From NCBI GenBank assembly GCA_002189105.1, contig NIOB01000008.1, positions 124,001 to 188,000 on the forward strand: a stretch of 64,000 nucleotides of DNA, read 5' to 3'. Positions within the stretch are counted from its first letter, which is position 1. Each line of letters opens with the position of its first letter. The notes under the pieces were generated by a model. The model had not been told where the DNA came from, made no database searches, and saw only the letters and a list, made by a program, of their open reading frames with translations. This document shows, one piece after another, positions 9,389 through 17,942 of the stretch. Both the position numbers and the translations under genes were made by a program. The DNA is from Saccharibacillus soli. Its GTDB lineage: Bacteria; Bacillota; Bacilli; Paenibacillales; Paenibacillaceae.

Positions 9389-10627
9389 ATGGCAAGGATG
9401 CTTTTCCCGAGGCTTCGCGGCAACAGCCGGGGCTGCCTGGCTTTCGAGCCTTTTTTCCTGATTCCATACAGCATGATGGCGACCTATGCCACGCTGTATA
9501 TGTATGAACTGGGTGTGAATGAGACCAATATCGGCTGGATCACTACTCTCGGACTGATCGTGCAGGTGATGTCGTCCTTTATGAGCGGCTATCTCACCGA
9601 TCGAATGGGACGCAAACGCGCCATTTTGATCTTTGACGTGCTCAGTTGGAGTGTAGCGATGCTCATCTTTGCCTTTTCGCAAAACATCTGGTTCTTCGTC
9701 ATTGCGACCTTCATCAACGGCTTGCAGCGGGTTCCGCATGTCGCCTTCTACTGCCTGATTGTTGAAGATACACCGCCCAAGGATCGCACCTACGTCTTCA
9801 CCCTGCTTCAGATTATCGGCGTGGTGGGCGGTCTGTTCGCTCCGCTGGGTGGTCTGCTGGTTGACCATTACGGACTGGTACTGGGCACCCGGATTATGTA
9901 TGTGCTCTGTTCCGTGCTGATGACGTTCCAGTTTATCGGGCGCCACCTCACGACCACGGAGACCGAGATGGGCTATCGTAAAATGCAGGAGACCAAGGAT
10001 CTTGGCCTGCGCAGCAGCCTGATCGAATACAGCGGCGCGATCCGCGATCTGTTCGCCAGCCGCAGTCTGATGCTGATCTTTGTCGTCTATATTCTGTTCA
10101 ATTTTCAGGCTACGCTCAAGACGACCTATCTGTCGCTCTATCTGGCCGACTTCCTGCATGTGGACAGCGGCTTGATCTCCCTGGTACCTGCCGTTTCTTC
10201 GATCATTATGCTGCTGGCCCTCTGGTTTATCATGCCCAAGATCCCAGCCGAAGCGGAAACACGTTCGATGATGGCCGGCTTCGCTCTATCGGTGCTGTCG
10301 AATATCATGCTGGTCGTATGGCCAACCTCGAACCTGCTCTGGATTGGGCTGAGTACCGTGTTCGCCGCAGTCGGTCTGATGATTAGCTCACCTTACCTTG
10401 AAGCCGCTGTACAGAACGCCATTGATGATGAAAAAAGAGCCAAAGTGTTCTCCATGCTGTCTGTCGTCATCCTGCTGCTCACCTCTCCAGCCGGTATTGT
10501 AGGCGGCTGGGCGTATACGCTGGACCCTCGTATTCCCATCTGGATCATCACTGGATCATTTGCAGCCGCGTTCCTGTTCCTGATGGTGCATATGAACCGG
10601 ATGAAAAAAGGGGAACCCATTCTCTAA
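9389..10627 (+). CDS. Major facilitator superfamily transporter
   Basis: A 412-residue integral membrane protein with about twelve hydrophobic segments. The loop between segments 2 and 3 reads GYLTDRMGRKRAILIFD, the classic MFS GxLaDrxGrk motif. The N-terminus (GCLAFEPFFLIPYSMMATYATLYMYELG) resembles uncharacterised Paenibacillus/Bacillus exporters. The frame is open 39 codons upstream, but the ATG chosen has CCGGAGGAAGACCTAC directly before it. The substrate is unknown. It is followed 28 bases later by the endonuclease V gene on the same strand, so the two may share a message. Confidence 0.88.
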   Translation: MARMLFPRLRGNSRGCLAFEPFFLIPYSMMATYATLYMYELGVNETNIGWITTLGLIVQVMSSFMSGYLTDRMGRKRAILIFDVLSWSVAMLIFAFSQNIWFFVIATFINGLQRVPHVAFYCLIVEDTPPKDRTYVFTLLQIIGVVGGLFAPLGGLLVDHYGLVLGTRIMYVLCSVLMTFQFIGRHLTTTETEMGYRKMQETKDLGLRSSLIEYSGAIRDLFASRSLMLIFVVYILFNFQATLKTTYLSLYLADFLHVDSGLISLVPAVSSIIMLLALWFIMPKIPAEAETRSMMAGFALSVLSNIMLVVWPTSNLLWIGLSTVFAAVGLMISSPYLEAAVQNAIDDEKRAKVFSMLSVVILLLTSPAGIVGGWAYTLDPRIPIWIITGSFAAAFLFLMVHMNRMKKGEPIL

Positions 10628-10655
10628 CCTGATCTAGTCTGAAAGGAGGTACGCC

Positions 10656-11354
10656 ATGCAACCCGTGTTCCAGCATCCCTGGACATTAAGCGAGGAAGAA
10701 GCGATTACCCTGCAAAAAGAGCTGGCTGCACGCGTCCGTCTGACTGACCCGGAGTCGCTGCACATCCGATACGCTGCGGGCGTGGATGTCGCGTATGACA
10801 CAGATGATGATCGGCTGGTCGCGGCGGTCGTCATTCTGGACGCTCATTCACTTGAAGTGGTCGAGACGGCCTCTGCGGTTGGAAGACCTTCGTTCCCTTA
10901 TATCCCGGGATTGTTCTCCTTTCGGGAGATTCCACCGGTGCTGCAAGCCTTTGAGAAGCTTGAGATTGTGCCGGATCTGATCGTCTGTGACGGTCAGGGA
11001 ATCGCCCATCCGAGGCGTTTTGGACTAGCCAGCCATCTGGGGATGCTGCTGGATACTCCATCGATCGGCTGCGGCAAGACGCGATTGATTGGCGAGTATG
11101 AGGAACCGGCGTCCATACGCGGCTCCTCTTCGCAGTTGATCGATCAAGGCGAGGTCGTGGGGCATGTGCTGCGCACTCAGGATCAGGTGAAGCCCGTGTT
11201 CGTCTCGCCCGGCCATCTGGTCTCTCTGGAGACCGCGTGTGCGTGGGTGCTGAAGCTGGCGCCGCGATACCGGCTGCCCGAAACGACCCGCCAGGCGGAT
11301 CAGCAGGTGCGCCGCGAATTGACGAAATTGGAGGCGCAGCGTAGGCTTCCGTAA
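10656..11354 (+). CDS. nfi: Endonuclease V (deoxyinosine 3'-endonuclease)
   Basis: Repairs deaminated adenine (hypoxanthine) in DNA by cutting the second phosphodiester 3' to inosine. The catalytic signatures are present: AGVDVAYDTDDDRLVAAVV (first catalytic Asp), the substrate-wedge motif PYIPGLFSFREIP, and VCDGQGIAHPRRFGLASHLG with the second Asp and the conserved RRFG. The final acidic/His region is FVSPGHLVSLETA. At 232 residues the length is typical. The start has a strong AAAGGAGG site. It follows the MFS gene closely and precedes an unknown gene by 50 bases on the same strand. Confidence 0.95.
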   Translation: MQPVFQHPWTLSEEEAITLQKELAARVRLTDPESLHIRYAAGVDVAYDTDDDRLVAAVVILDAHSLEVVETASAVGRPSFPYIPGLFSFREIPPVLQAFEKLEIVPDLIVCDGQGIAHPRRFGLASHLGMLLDTPSIGCGKTRLIGEYEEPASIRGSSSQLIDQGEVVGHVLRTQDQVKPVFVSPGHLVSLETACAWVLKLAPRYRLPETTRQADQQVRRELTKLEAQRRLP

Positions 11355-11404
11355 GCAGGAGTGTGTCAGCCCGTCTCATTCCATTTCCGAGAGGAGTCTG
11401 AGCC

Positions 11405-12286
11405 ATGAGTTCCATGCAGACCGAATACAAGAAGCGGCTCGCTTTGTTCAAAAAATTGTATCCGTATCATAATGGGGTATACGATCCTGCGCTTGGCGTC
11501 AGTCTCTACGACGAAACGGTCTTATCGGATGCAGACAAGGACTTTATGCAGGAAATCGGCTGGAAGGCCAATGACCCGGTTCGATTGGAGCATGATGCCC
11601 TGATGACCTCCATCGTGGAATTGGGCCAGGATAACCGATTATCGGAAGCCCGGTTAACCGGTGAATTTATCGCAGCCGTAGGCGACCGCTATCGGCGAGG
11701 CGTCAACGGCCCGATCAGCCTGCGGTACATGAAGCTGCTGCCCGAACATCCCTATCGCCCCGCCCGCAAGCTTACTTCCTGCGGAGTCTGTGGGTATTAC
11801 GAACATGCGCCGACTGACCACTGGAATCTGTCCGAGATCCGGGAATCGCTGTGGTTGGGCCATGCCTGGGCTTCGCCAACGGGCGTCTATACTGATCTAA
11901 CCGAACGGCTGGAACTGCCCGTCGTCCCTCCTGTCCGCGAAGATGTGGATACGCTCAAACGGCTGTTAAAAGTTCTCGATGAATCGACCGAAGGAGAAAA
12001 GCCCGGAGCACTGGAGAAGAGGCTGAGTGCAGCCAAAGTGCTGAGTGGCAATGCCGGAACCCGGCGTGCGCTGCTCAGTGTGCTGGCTGGCATCGGGGTA
12101 CTGCCCAACATCGGGCTGCCGATCACGCCGAATGAATGGATCGATCATGAAGAGATGGTGGAAGCCGGGATGCAGCTGGATACCACGCAGGGTCGTTCCG
12201 ATCTGGAGATGCCCTGGGCCGGTTGGCGCGGTCAGCTGGGAGTGGATTGGGATCGGGTGAACGCCGTATTTGGATGGTATTTCTAA
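11405..12286 (+). CDS. Uncharacterised protein with a CxxC motif
   Basis: A 293-residue soluble protein that I do not recognise. Visible features are a charged N-terminus, SLRYMKLLPEHPYRPARKLTSCGVCGYYEH at about 105-134 with Cys126 and Cys129 spaced as a possible zinc knuckle (only one CxxC pair plus nearby His residues), a region rich in Leu and acidic residues (RLLKVLDESTEGEKPGALEKRL), and a Trp-rich C-terminus (MPWAGWRGQLGVDWDRVNAVFGWYF). There is no signal peptide and no membrane segment. GAGAGGAGTCTGAGCC precedes the start. Codon use matches the neighbours. Function unknown; it could be an immunity-like or metal-binding protein, but nothing in the sequence decides this. Confidence 0.8.
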   Translation: MSSMQTEYKKRLALFKKLYPYHNGVYDPALGVSLYDETVLSDADKDFMQEIGWKANDPVRLEHDALMTSIVELGQDNRLSEARLTGEFIAAVGDRYRRGVNGPISLRYMKLLPEHPYRPARKLTSCGVCGYYEHAPTDHWNLSEIRESLWLGHAWASPTGVYTDLTERLELPVVPPVREDVDTLKRLLKVLDESTEGEKPGALEKRLSAAKVLSGNAGTRRALLSVLAGIGVLPNIGLPITPNEWIDHEEMVEAGMQLDTTQGRSDLEMPWAGWRGQLGVDWDRVNAVFGWYF

Positions 12287-12296
12287 TCATAGAAAA

Positions 12297-12373
12297 AGGA
12301 ATGCTCGAAAGCATTCCTCTAATGTCTTAAAAGGTCGAGTCCTGCAAAACGGTAGGACTCGTCTTCTTTTTTA
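12297..12373 (+). terminator. Tandem hairpins ending the endonuclease V region
   Basis: The first hairpin is a 9-bp stem (12297-12305 with 12310-12318, loop CGAA) with no T-run. The second is an 8-bp stem (12336-12343 with 12354-12361) followed by a T-rich stretch at 12362-12373. The second is the likely terminator and may also serve the convergent gene that ends at 12375. Confidence 0.75.
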
Positions 12374-12374
12374 T

Positions 12375-12896
12375 TTAAAAGTAACTGTAGCCAAAATCGT
12401 AGCTTTCAGTGATGGTTTTGTCTTTTTTGATCGTTATTGTGCTCAGTCTATATTGATAGAGCTTCAAAGAGTTCTCAAGCTTCTTCCATGTGTTCGCAGA
12501 AAATATTTTCTTTAGAATGGCTTGGTCATTACTGTAAATCGTCATATCACTATATGTTTTTTTGGATTTAATCAGCATCCAATACTTGCCTGCTGGTACA
12601 TCGTCAATTATGTAATTCCCATTACCATCCGCTTTACCTGAATAAATACCGTTCTCTCCTTGCTTTGTCACATAGCCCATAAGCGCAAAGAAGTCATTAT
12701 CGATCTTTTTATTGGTTGTATACGGAATGAGAGCGACTGTAGCTCCTACATCTGGCTTAGTACCTACATATTCATTGTATTGCCAAGTTAACAACCCTTT
12801 TATGCTCCCAGTACCTGTTGCCGCAAAAGTAGTTCCGGGCGCGATAGAAACCAACAAAATAATTGCCAACACCAAACCAACAAATTTCTTCAACAT
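12375..12896 (-). CDS. Secreted protein with a carboxypeptidase-regulatory-like fold, AT-rich
   Basis: A 173-residue exported protein. A signal peptide is clear (MLKKFVGLVLAIILLVSIA, then a likely AxA cut near TTFAA). After it, GSIKGLLTWQYNEYVG ... GATVALIPYTT ... GKADGNGNYIIDDVPAGKYWMLI is the pattern of CarboxypepD_reg-like/SpaA-like beta-sandwiches, in which a variable loop domain ends in a GxYxI..VPaGkY motif. The start chosen follows AGAAGGGGAATATTT; the frame is open 20 codons further but runs into AT-rich noncoding DNA. The gene and its flanks are markedly richer in A+T than everything around them, which suggests recent acquisition. Function unknown; a cell-surface or extracellular role is inferred. 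Confidence 0.78.
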   Translation of the reverse strand: MLKKFVGLVLAIILLVSIAPGTTFAATGTGSIKGLLTWQYNEYVGTKPDVGATVALIPYTTNKKIDNDFFALMGYVTKQGENGIYSGKADGNGNYIIDDVPAGKYWMLIKSKKTYSDMTIYSNDQAILKKIFSANTWKKLENSLKLYQYRLSTITIKKDKTITESYDFGYSYF

Positions 12897-13029
12897 AAAT
12901 ATTCCCCTTCTACTGTTAGAATAATCAACAATTACATATTCTAGCACACCAAGCAACCTAGGAACATAGATTCACGACTAATTTCTTATTTTTTTAAATA
13001 CAATCCTTCTTTTGCTTTAGAAATATTAA

Positions 13030-13063
13030 AAGGCGAAACCGCTTATCTACGCGATCTCGCCTT
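13030..13063 (-). terminator. Possible terminator of the amino-acid permease gene
   Basis: On the minus strand a 7-bp stem (13057-13063 with 13030-13036, AAGGCGA/TCGCCTT) is followed by TTAATATTT. It lies about 100 bases beyond the permease stop. The loop is long, so this is moderate evidence only. Confidence 0.45.
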
Positions 13064-13157
13064 CTCGTTTTATTTGGATTCAAACTTTCTGCCACGCCTA
13101 TAAGCGAAGGAAAAAGCAACTACGCTCTCAGAATAAACTTCAAAACCACAGTTAGCA

Positions 13158-14519
13158 CTATCCCTCGGTCTTCTTAAACTTCACCACCGACCAGACGATC
13201 AGCAGGATCAGCGCGCCTACGCAGACACCAATGCTGAGTCTATTCTGCGGGTCGATCACGAATCCAGCAGCGATGACCACCAACAGCAGCGCCGTGATGC
13301 CCGTAATATACGGGTAACCCCAGATGCGGAAGGTCGGCTTCTTGGGATAATGCGGACGCAGCTTGATCTGGGCCAAGCAGATGGACAGCCAGACGATCAG
13401 TACCACGAAACCAGGCACAGCCAGCAGAATCGAGAACAGATTATCTCCAGCGACAAAAGCAATCACGGCACCCAGCACCAGCACCACCGCGCAGAGTCTC
13501 AGACTGCCGATCGGCACGCCTTTGGCCGTGGTCGTTCCAAGCGACTTGGGCGCTTCGCCGGCAGCTGCCATCGAATGAAGCATCCGCGTGGCTCCGTAGA
13601 TGCTGGAGTTCGCTGCTGACAGTACCGCAGTCACCAGAATAAAGTTGATGATGTGCGCGGCACCGCTGAGTCCGGTCGCTTCAAGTACCTGCACGAATGG
13701 GCTGGATTGACCCGCCAGCTGATTCCATGGAATCAGACCGCAGATAATCAGGATGGGCAGCGTATAGAACAACACCACGCGCAGGATGAAGCTTTTGACC
13801 ACACGCGGCATGACTTTCTCGGCGTCCTTGGCTTCCGTAAGCGTCAGGCCGATCAATTCAGATCCCCCATACGAGAACATGACGACGAGCAGCGCCGAGA
13901 AGACCGACAGCCAGCCATTCGGCAGAAAGCCTCCATGTTGGACGTAATTGGATAATCCCGGTGCTTCTCCGTGGGTACCCGGAATCCACCCAAACAGCAG
14001 TCCGCCGCCCAGAATGATAAAGACAATAATCATCGCAATCTTGATTCCGGCCAGCCAGAATTCCGTCTCGCCGAAGCTCTCGACGCTCATTCGGTTAATG
14101 CCCAGAATCAATACTGCACTGGCGAGGCTGAGTACCCACAGCGGCACACCGGGCATCCAATATTGCAGGAACGACCCTGCCGCCGTGACTTCAATGACAC
14201 ATACGCTTAACATCAGGAAGGCATACAACCAACCGACGATAAACGCCGGACGGGGGCCAAATGCCTGTCGGACAAAGTCTTTCATATTGCGATTGGGGTA
14301 GACGCTGGCAAGCTCTGCAATCGCGCCCATGACGACCAGCAGCAGGATGCCGCCGAACAGGTAGGTCAATACCACGCCTGGACCCGCCAGTGCGATCGTC
14401 TCGGCACTTCCCTTGAAGATGCCGGTTCCGATGACCCCTCCCATCGCCATAAAACTGATATGCCGGGGAAGCAGCTTCTTCTGAAGTTTCTCGCTCTCCG
14501 GCTTGTTGGTGGTTTCCAC
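13158..14519 (-). CDS. APC-family amino acid permease
   Basis: A 453-residue inner-membrane transporter with about twelve hydrophobic segments. The N-terminal KLLPRHISFMAMGGVIGTGIFKGSAETIALAGPG is the substrate-binding signature of the amino-acid permease (AAT/GABA permease) branch, with the unwound GGVIGTGIF helix. FSYGGSELIGLTLTEAKD is the conserved helix-6 region. I choose a GTG start because GGAGG lies seven bases before it; the frame continues 28 codons upstream to ATG codons with poor sites. Related proteins take up GABA, proline, arginine or aromatic amino acids by proton symport; the substrate here cannot be fixed. It is monocistronic. Confidence 0.9.
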   Translation of the reverse strand: METTNKPESEKLQKKLLPRHISFMAMGGVIGTGIFKGSAETIALAGPGVVLTYLFGGILLLVVMGAIAELASVYPNRNMKDFVRQAFGPRPAFIVGWLYAFLMLSVCVIEVTAAGSFLQYWMPGVPLWVLSLASAVLILGINRMSVESFGETEFWLAGIKIAMIIVFIILGGGLLFGWIPGTHGEAPGLSNYVQHGGFLPNGWLSVFSALLVVMFSYGGSELIGLTLTEAKDAEKVMPRVVKSFILRVVLFYTLPILIICGLIPWNQLAGQSSPFVQVLEATGLSGAAHIINFILVTAVLSAANSSIYGATRMLHSMAAAGEAPKSLGTTTAKGVPIGSLRLCAVVLVLGAVIAFVAGDNLFSILLAVPGFVVLIVWLSICLAQIKLRPHYPKKPTFRIWGYPYITGITALLLVVIAAGFVIDPQNRLSIGVCVGALILLIVWSVVKFKKTEG

Positions 14520-14684
14520 TAAACGTTCCTCCGATTCTGTGCTGCTGTGATGCGAACCCGCGTTCATCGGGAGCATACTCCATCCTACACTAAAAATCGG
14601 CAAACAGCATCAGTTCGGGAAAAAAATCATCGAACTGACGCAAGTTGTCTTCTTCAGGCGGACAATCGTACGTGTAAAGGAAGC

Positions 14685-15491
14685 TTAGTCAATGTCGGCG
14701 ATGAGCCATTTCCCCTGCTGCTTTTGCAGAGCGTAGGTGCTTACTCCGAATTCTTGTTCTCCAGTGTAACGCTGCATGACGCTGACCATCGCAGTGTTTC
14801 CCTGCGGCGAAACATTCACACGAACTACCTGCAGCTCTTCGATCGGCAGATCCTGCTCTCTCAGCTCACTCATCATTCCGGTTGGCGTAAACAAACTATG
14901 GTATTGGTCCGCCTCTCCTGCATTGCGGTACCGCGTGCTTTGGTTAACCACATTGACAACCTTGGACGCCTCTCCTTCATATCCGCTCTCTTCGGCGTAA
15001 GGTCCTTGGGCCTGCTTCAGATCGGCAATGCGCCATTTGCCGGCTTCTTCTTTTAGCGTATAGAGATAAGCATGTTCTTCACCTGATGATTCCGATTGAA
15101 CAGCAGCCGCGATTCGCAGAGGCGTATGTTCATCGTTCTCCGGCTGCAATTCGGCTTGCTCCACTTTGAACCTAAGAGACTTGGCTTCTTGGGGCGCATC
15201 GGATGCAAAAAGTGCAGCATAAGCCTCTGTGTCTCCGGCGTTCTGTGCAGAAAACAGTTCGTTTAACAGTTCGATTTGTGCAGGCTCGATTGAACTTCCC
15301 GCGTAATGGCTGGGATCGAGAATATCCTTTTTCGATTCTTCGACCGAAGACTGAATCTCCTGAGGAGCAGTCACTGCCTGCTTATCGCTTGAGTCACCTG
15401 TGGGAACATGATCCGCTCCGCAGCCCGAAGCCAGAATACTAAGGACTGTTAGTGCCGCAAGCGTCGTTCGTCTAAATACATTCCGATTCAT
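14685..15491 (-). CDS. Lipoprotein with two NTF2-like repeats
   Basis: A 268-residue secreted lipoprotein. The signal peptide ends in the lipobox LASGC at about residues 20-24, so it is anchored to the outer face of the membrane. After a low-complexity linker, two similar halves follow: IELLNELFSAQNAGDTEAYAALF ... AGKWRIADLK and VVNQSTRYRNAGEADQYHSLF ... QGKWLIADID. Each begins with a helix containing a 'gd.eay..lf' pattern and ends in 'gkW.IaDi', as in NTF2-like/SnoaL domains, so the protein looks like an internal duplication. The start has GGGAGGATACACA. No partner gene is nearby. The duplication is read by eye; function unknown. Confidence 0.75.
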   Translation of the reverse strand: MNRNVFRRTTLAALTVLSILASGCGADHVPTGDSSDKQAVTAPQEIQSSVEESKKDILDPSHYAGSSIEPAQIELLNELFSAQNAGDTEAYAALFASDAPQEAKSLRFKVEQAELQPENDEHTPLRIAAAVQSESSGEEHAYLYTLKEEAGKWRIADLKQAQGPYAEESGYEGEASKVVNVVNQSTRYRNAGEADQYHSLFTPTGMMSELREQDLPIEELQVVRVNVSPQGNTAMVSVMQRYTGEQEFGVSTYALQKQQGKWLIADID

Positions 15492-15592
15492 TGTGTATCC
15501 TCCCGTCGTCTGTCCTACACTTCTCTCCGGCTTTCTTATGTATGACAAAACTCTTCGATCATTTTATTTCAAGTTATTTCAAGCATTTTATT

Positions 15593-16150
15593 TCAAGGAC
15601 GCAACCGTTCCTCAACCTCTTCCCGCCAGAACGTGCCGTGCGCAAAACCTGCGGGGTCGATCCTTCCGAATTCGCCTACCGCCCAGCGGAGAATCTCCTG
15701 CGGAATATCATTTTCCAGAAAAGCATCCGGTCCATTCTCGCGGATCGTCCGCTGCACCAGTTCCGCATAGATCAGCAAGAATTCAGCAAACTGCGGCACC
15801 GACGAATTGATGAACCATTCGGTTCCGCCCCGATCCATTCGGATACAGACGACCTGCGAACTGCCCGCCTTGAGACAGACCGGATCGCCGTACCCCGTCG
15901 TTCCAAGCAGCCAATACGCGGAATATTCACGCGGCATGCCAAAAGCGGTTTTCAAGTCGGACAGCCGTCCCTCGCCAGAACGGAACTCCAGATAGGGAGC
16001 GGAATCCGCTGGCAGTCCTGCCGTATATAAAAAACGCCTGGCTTCTTCCGAGATCGGCACCGCTTCAAGCGCTTCGGGATCGAAACGCAGCAGCGGGCCA
16101 TCCACGGCTGTATTCCAGGCAGTCATAAACTCTTCGGGTGTCATCGTCAC
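15593..16150 (-). CDS. SUKH-4-like protein, possible orphan immunity protein
   Basis: A soluble protein of about 185 residues. MTPEEFMTAWN, ISEEARRFLYTAGLPADSAPYLEF, YWLLGTTGYGDPVCLKAGSSQVVCI and FINSSVPQFAEFLLIYAELV follow the SUKH-4 pattern: an N-terminal 'eea..FL...GLP' helix, a 'lG....gdpicld..g..v' strand pair, and a helix beginning 'NSSv.qFaeFLl'. The start is uncertain: I use the GTG eight bases after GGAGG; ATG codons 15 bases upstream (16165) and 6 bases downstream (16144) are alternatives. It begins 49 bases after the end of the Imm30-like gene and is probably cotranscribed with it. No toxin is adjacent. Confidence 0.65.
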   Translation of the reverse strand: MTMTPEEFMTAWNTAVDGPLLRFDPEALEAVPISEEARRFLYTAGLPADSAPYLEFRSGEGRLSDLKTAFGMPREYSAYWLLGTTGYGDPVCLKAGSSQVVCIRMDRGGTEWFINSSVPQFAEFLLIYAELVQRTIRENGPDAFLENDIPQEILRWAVGEFGRIDPAGFAHGTFWREEVEERLRP

Positions 16151-16199
16151 GTCCGCCACCTCCATCTTTCCCCGTGTCACTTCAGGCACATTCGGGGAT

Positions 16200-16730
16200 T
16201 CAATACTGCATAGGGATGGAATACCCATCCGTTTGTTCCTCTTCTCCACCCAATAGACATTCGGTGAAACGATCCACCTTCCCTGCATACAGCTCGGGCT
16301 GCGCCTGCTTGATCTCAAGCAGCGTGTTCAGTACGCGCCGCACGCTTCGGGCAGGAAGGTGGCGCAGCGCCAGCGCATAGGCCCTGATGTAAGGCGAGTT
16401 GGGTCGATCGGCGTGCAGCAGCATCCGGTGCAGTCTGACGGCCCAGCCTTCGGCTTTGGGGAACAATCCCGGCACGCCAAGCGCCAGGTAATACATGCTC
16501 TCTTCGATCCCGCAGCGGTCAGAAATATAGAAAATCGTCTCCAGCAGATCGCCTGCCGCACTGGGTTCGATCACATCGTCTTCCAACATTCGACACAGAT
16601 CAGGAATCACATCCGCCGAGGCACTTTGACATAATTCATTCAGAATATCGGTAAACCGTTCCAGGTCATCATCGTCTCCGCTCAAGTCGCGCATCCGGTA
16701 CAACTCGTCCAACAGTCTTCGGTTCGGCAA
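16200..16730 (-). CDS. Imm30-like helical protein
   Basis: A soluble, mainly helical protein of about 176 residues. The middle (DVIPDLCRMLEDDVIEPSAAGDLLETIFYISDRC, then YLALGVPGLFPKAEGWAVRLHRMLLHADRP) resembles immunity protein family 30, in which a stretch of acidic residues precedes an 'll..i..i' helix and a 'P.l...A..W...l..rml' helix. The start is uncertain: a TTG nine bases after GGAGG is used here; an ATG at 16799 would add a very basic leader (KQRERIRKRRR) but lacks a good ribosome binding site. It is upstream of and probably cotranscribed with the SUKH-4-like gene. Family assignment is by pattern only. Confidence 0.5.
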   Translation of the reverse strand: MPNRRLLDELYRMRDLSGDDDDLERFTDILNELCQSASADVIPDLCRMLEDDVIEPSAAGDLLETIFYISDRCGIEESMYYLALGVPGLFPKAEGWAVRLHRMLLHADRPNSPYIRAYALALRHLPARSVRRVLNTLLEIKQAQPELYAGKVDRFTECLLGGEEEQTDGYSIPMQY

Positions 16731-16852
16731 CAGGGATCGCCTCCGCTTCCTTATTCTTTCGCGCTGCTTATTCGTTCGCGCATTTATATCATACCCCATC
16801 CGGCGGCAGGCAAAAACCGCGCCTCCAGGCAACCCTATTGCCAAAAAGATTC

Positions 16853-16889
16853 AAAAAAAGTCCAGAGCCGCTTTGTAAGCAGCCTGGAC
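16853..16889 (-). terminator. Terminator of the 11-gene GH94/DUF5696 operon
   Basis: On the minus strand the stem GTCCAG/CTGGAC (16884-16889 with 16860-16865, with inner pairing) is followed by seven T residues (complement of 16853-16859). It lies 45 bases past the LacI-family gene and closes a transcription unit that begins near 36.37 kb. Confidence 0.85.
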
Positions 16890-16933
16890 ATGAGTTAGCG
16901 AACCTTGCAGCCCGCTAAGATGAAGTTTTTCGA

Positions 16934-17938
16934 TCAGTTTGTGCAGCAGCGCGGATTCTCGGCCCTTCCGACCGACTCGGCTTCTTCCAGCCTGACATAG
17001 ACGCGTTCATGTTCGACCGCCTTGCCTTGAAGCAGCCCAATCAGCTGTTCAGCAGCCAGCTCGCCCCATTTGCGCTTGGAATAATCAATGGTGGTCAAGC
17101 GAGGCTGAATATAACCCGCAAGCTCAATATTATCGAAACCGACCAGATGAATGTCTTTTCCGATGCTTAACTCCGTTTTGGCCATGCGATTGTAGAAACC
17201 GACAGCCATCTCGTCGTTCAAGCAGAATACGGCGGCAGGCCCATTATACTCGTCGAGAATCCGTTCGGCGGCGCGTACCCCTCCGCTTTTCATAAAGTCG
17301 CCAGGGATCTCAATCCACTCCACATCGGGATTGCGCTCCGCTACGCGATGCACGCCCTTCATTCGCTGGGTGGCGTCAAAAGAAGTCTCGGGCCCGGTCA
17401 CGATGTAAATCTTGCGATGTCCGCGCTCCACCAAATGTTCAACCGCCAGCGTAGCGCCCGCTTTGTTATCCAGCAGCACCTGCCGAATGTTGGGATGCTC
17501 CAATTCACGATCCAGCACGACCAATTTATGTGCCCGTTCTGCATATTCCAACAGCTGCCCGCTGTCGAATGAATCATCGAGAATAATGGCTCCGTCGATC
17601 ATTCGCTCGGACAGCAGCCGGTGTGATTGTTTGCCGCTGCACACAATGAGATCGTACCCTTTTTCGTAACAGACGTCTTTCATTCCATCCAACATCTCAC
17701 CAAATACATCGCCGTCAAAAGCGGTTAAAAACGCACCCAAAATTCGGCTCTCCTGCTTTTTTAACGTTCGTGCCGCAGCATTGGGCGTGTAGTTAAGTTC
17801 ACGGGCAGCCGACAACACTTTATTCGTCGTTTCATCCGTCAACTTGGCGCTGCCATTCAAAGCATAGGATACCGTAGATATGGATACTCCTGCTTTTTGG
17901 GCGATGTCTTTGATGCTTGCCGCCTTCTGCCTTTTCAT
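16934..17938 (-). CDS. LacI-family transcriptional regulator
   Basis: A 334-residue repressor. The N-terminal HTH is textbook (SIKDIAQKAGVSISTVSYALNG, residues 8-29), followed by the hinge helix (PNAAARTLKKQ) and a periplasmic-binding-protein-like sugar domain (GAFLTAFDGDVFGEMLDGM ... FCLNDEMAVGFYNRM ... VHLVGFDN-type strand). It is the last gene of the operon and starts four bases after the stop of the GH35-like gene, so it is translated from the same message it probably represses. Candidate operators with GAAACGTTT cores lie at 36357 and 36540, around the operon promoter. The effector is presumably a sugar or sugar phosphate from the imported oligosaccharide (inference). Confidence 0.93.
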   Translation of the reverse strand: MKRQKAASIKDIAQKAGVSISTVSYALNGSAKLTDETTNKVLSAARELNYTPNAAARTLKKQESRILGAFLTAFDGDVFGEMLDGMKDVCYEKGYDLIVCSGKQSHRLLSERMIDGAIILDDSFDSGQLLEYAERAHKLVVLDRELEHPNIRQVLLDNKAGATLAVEHLVERGHRKIYIVTGPETSFDATQRMKGVHRVAERNPDVEWIEIPGDFMKSGGVRAAERILDEYNGPAAVFCLNDEMAVGFYNRMAKTELSIGKDIHLVGFDNIELAGYIQPRLTTIDYSKRKWGELAAEQLIGLLQGKAVEHERVYVRLEEAESVGRAENPRCCTN

Positions 17939-17942
17939 TCGA

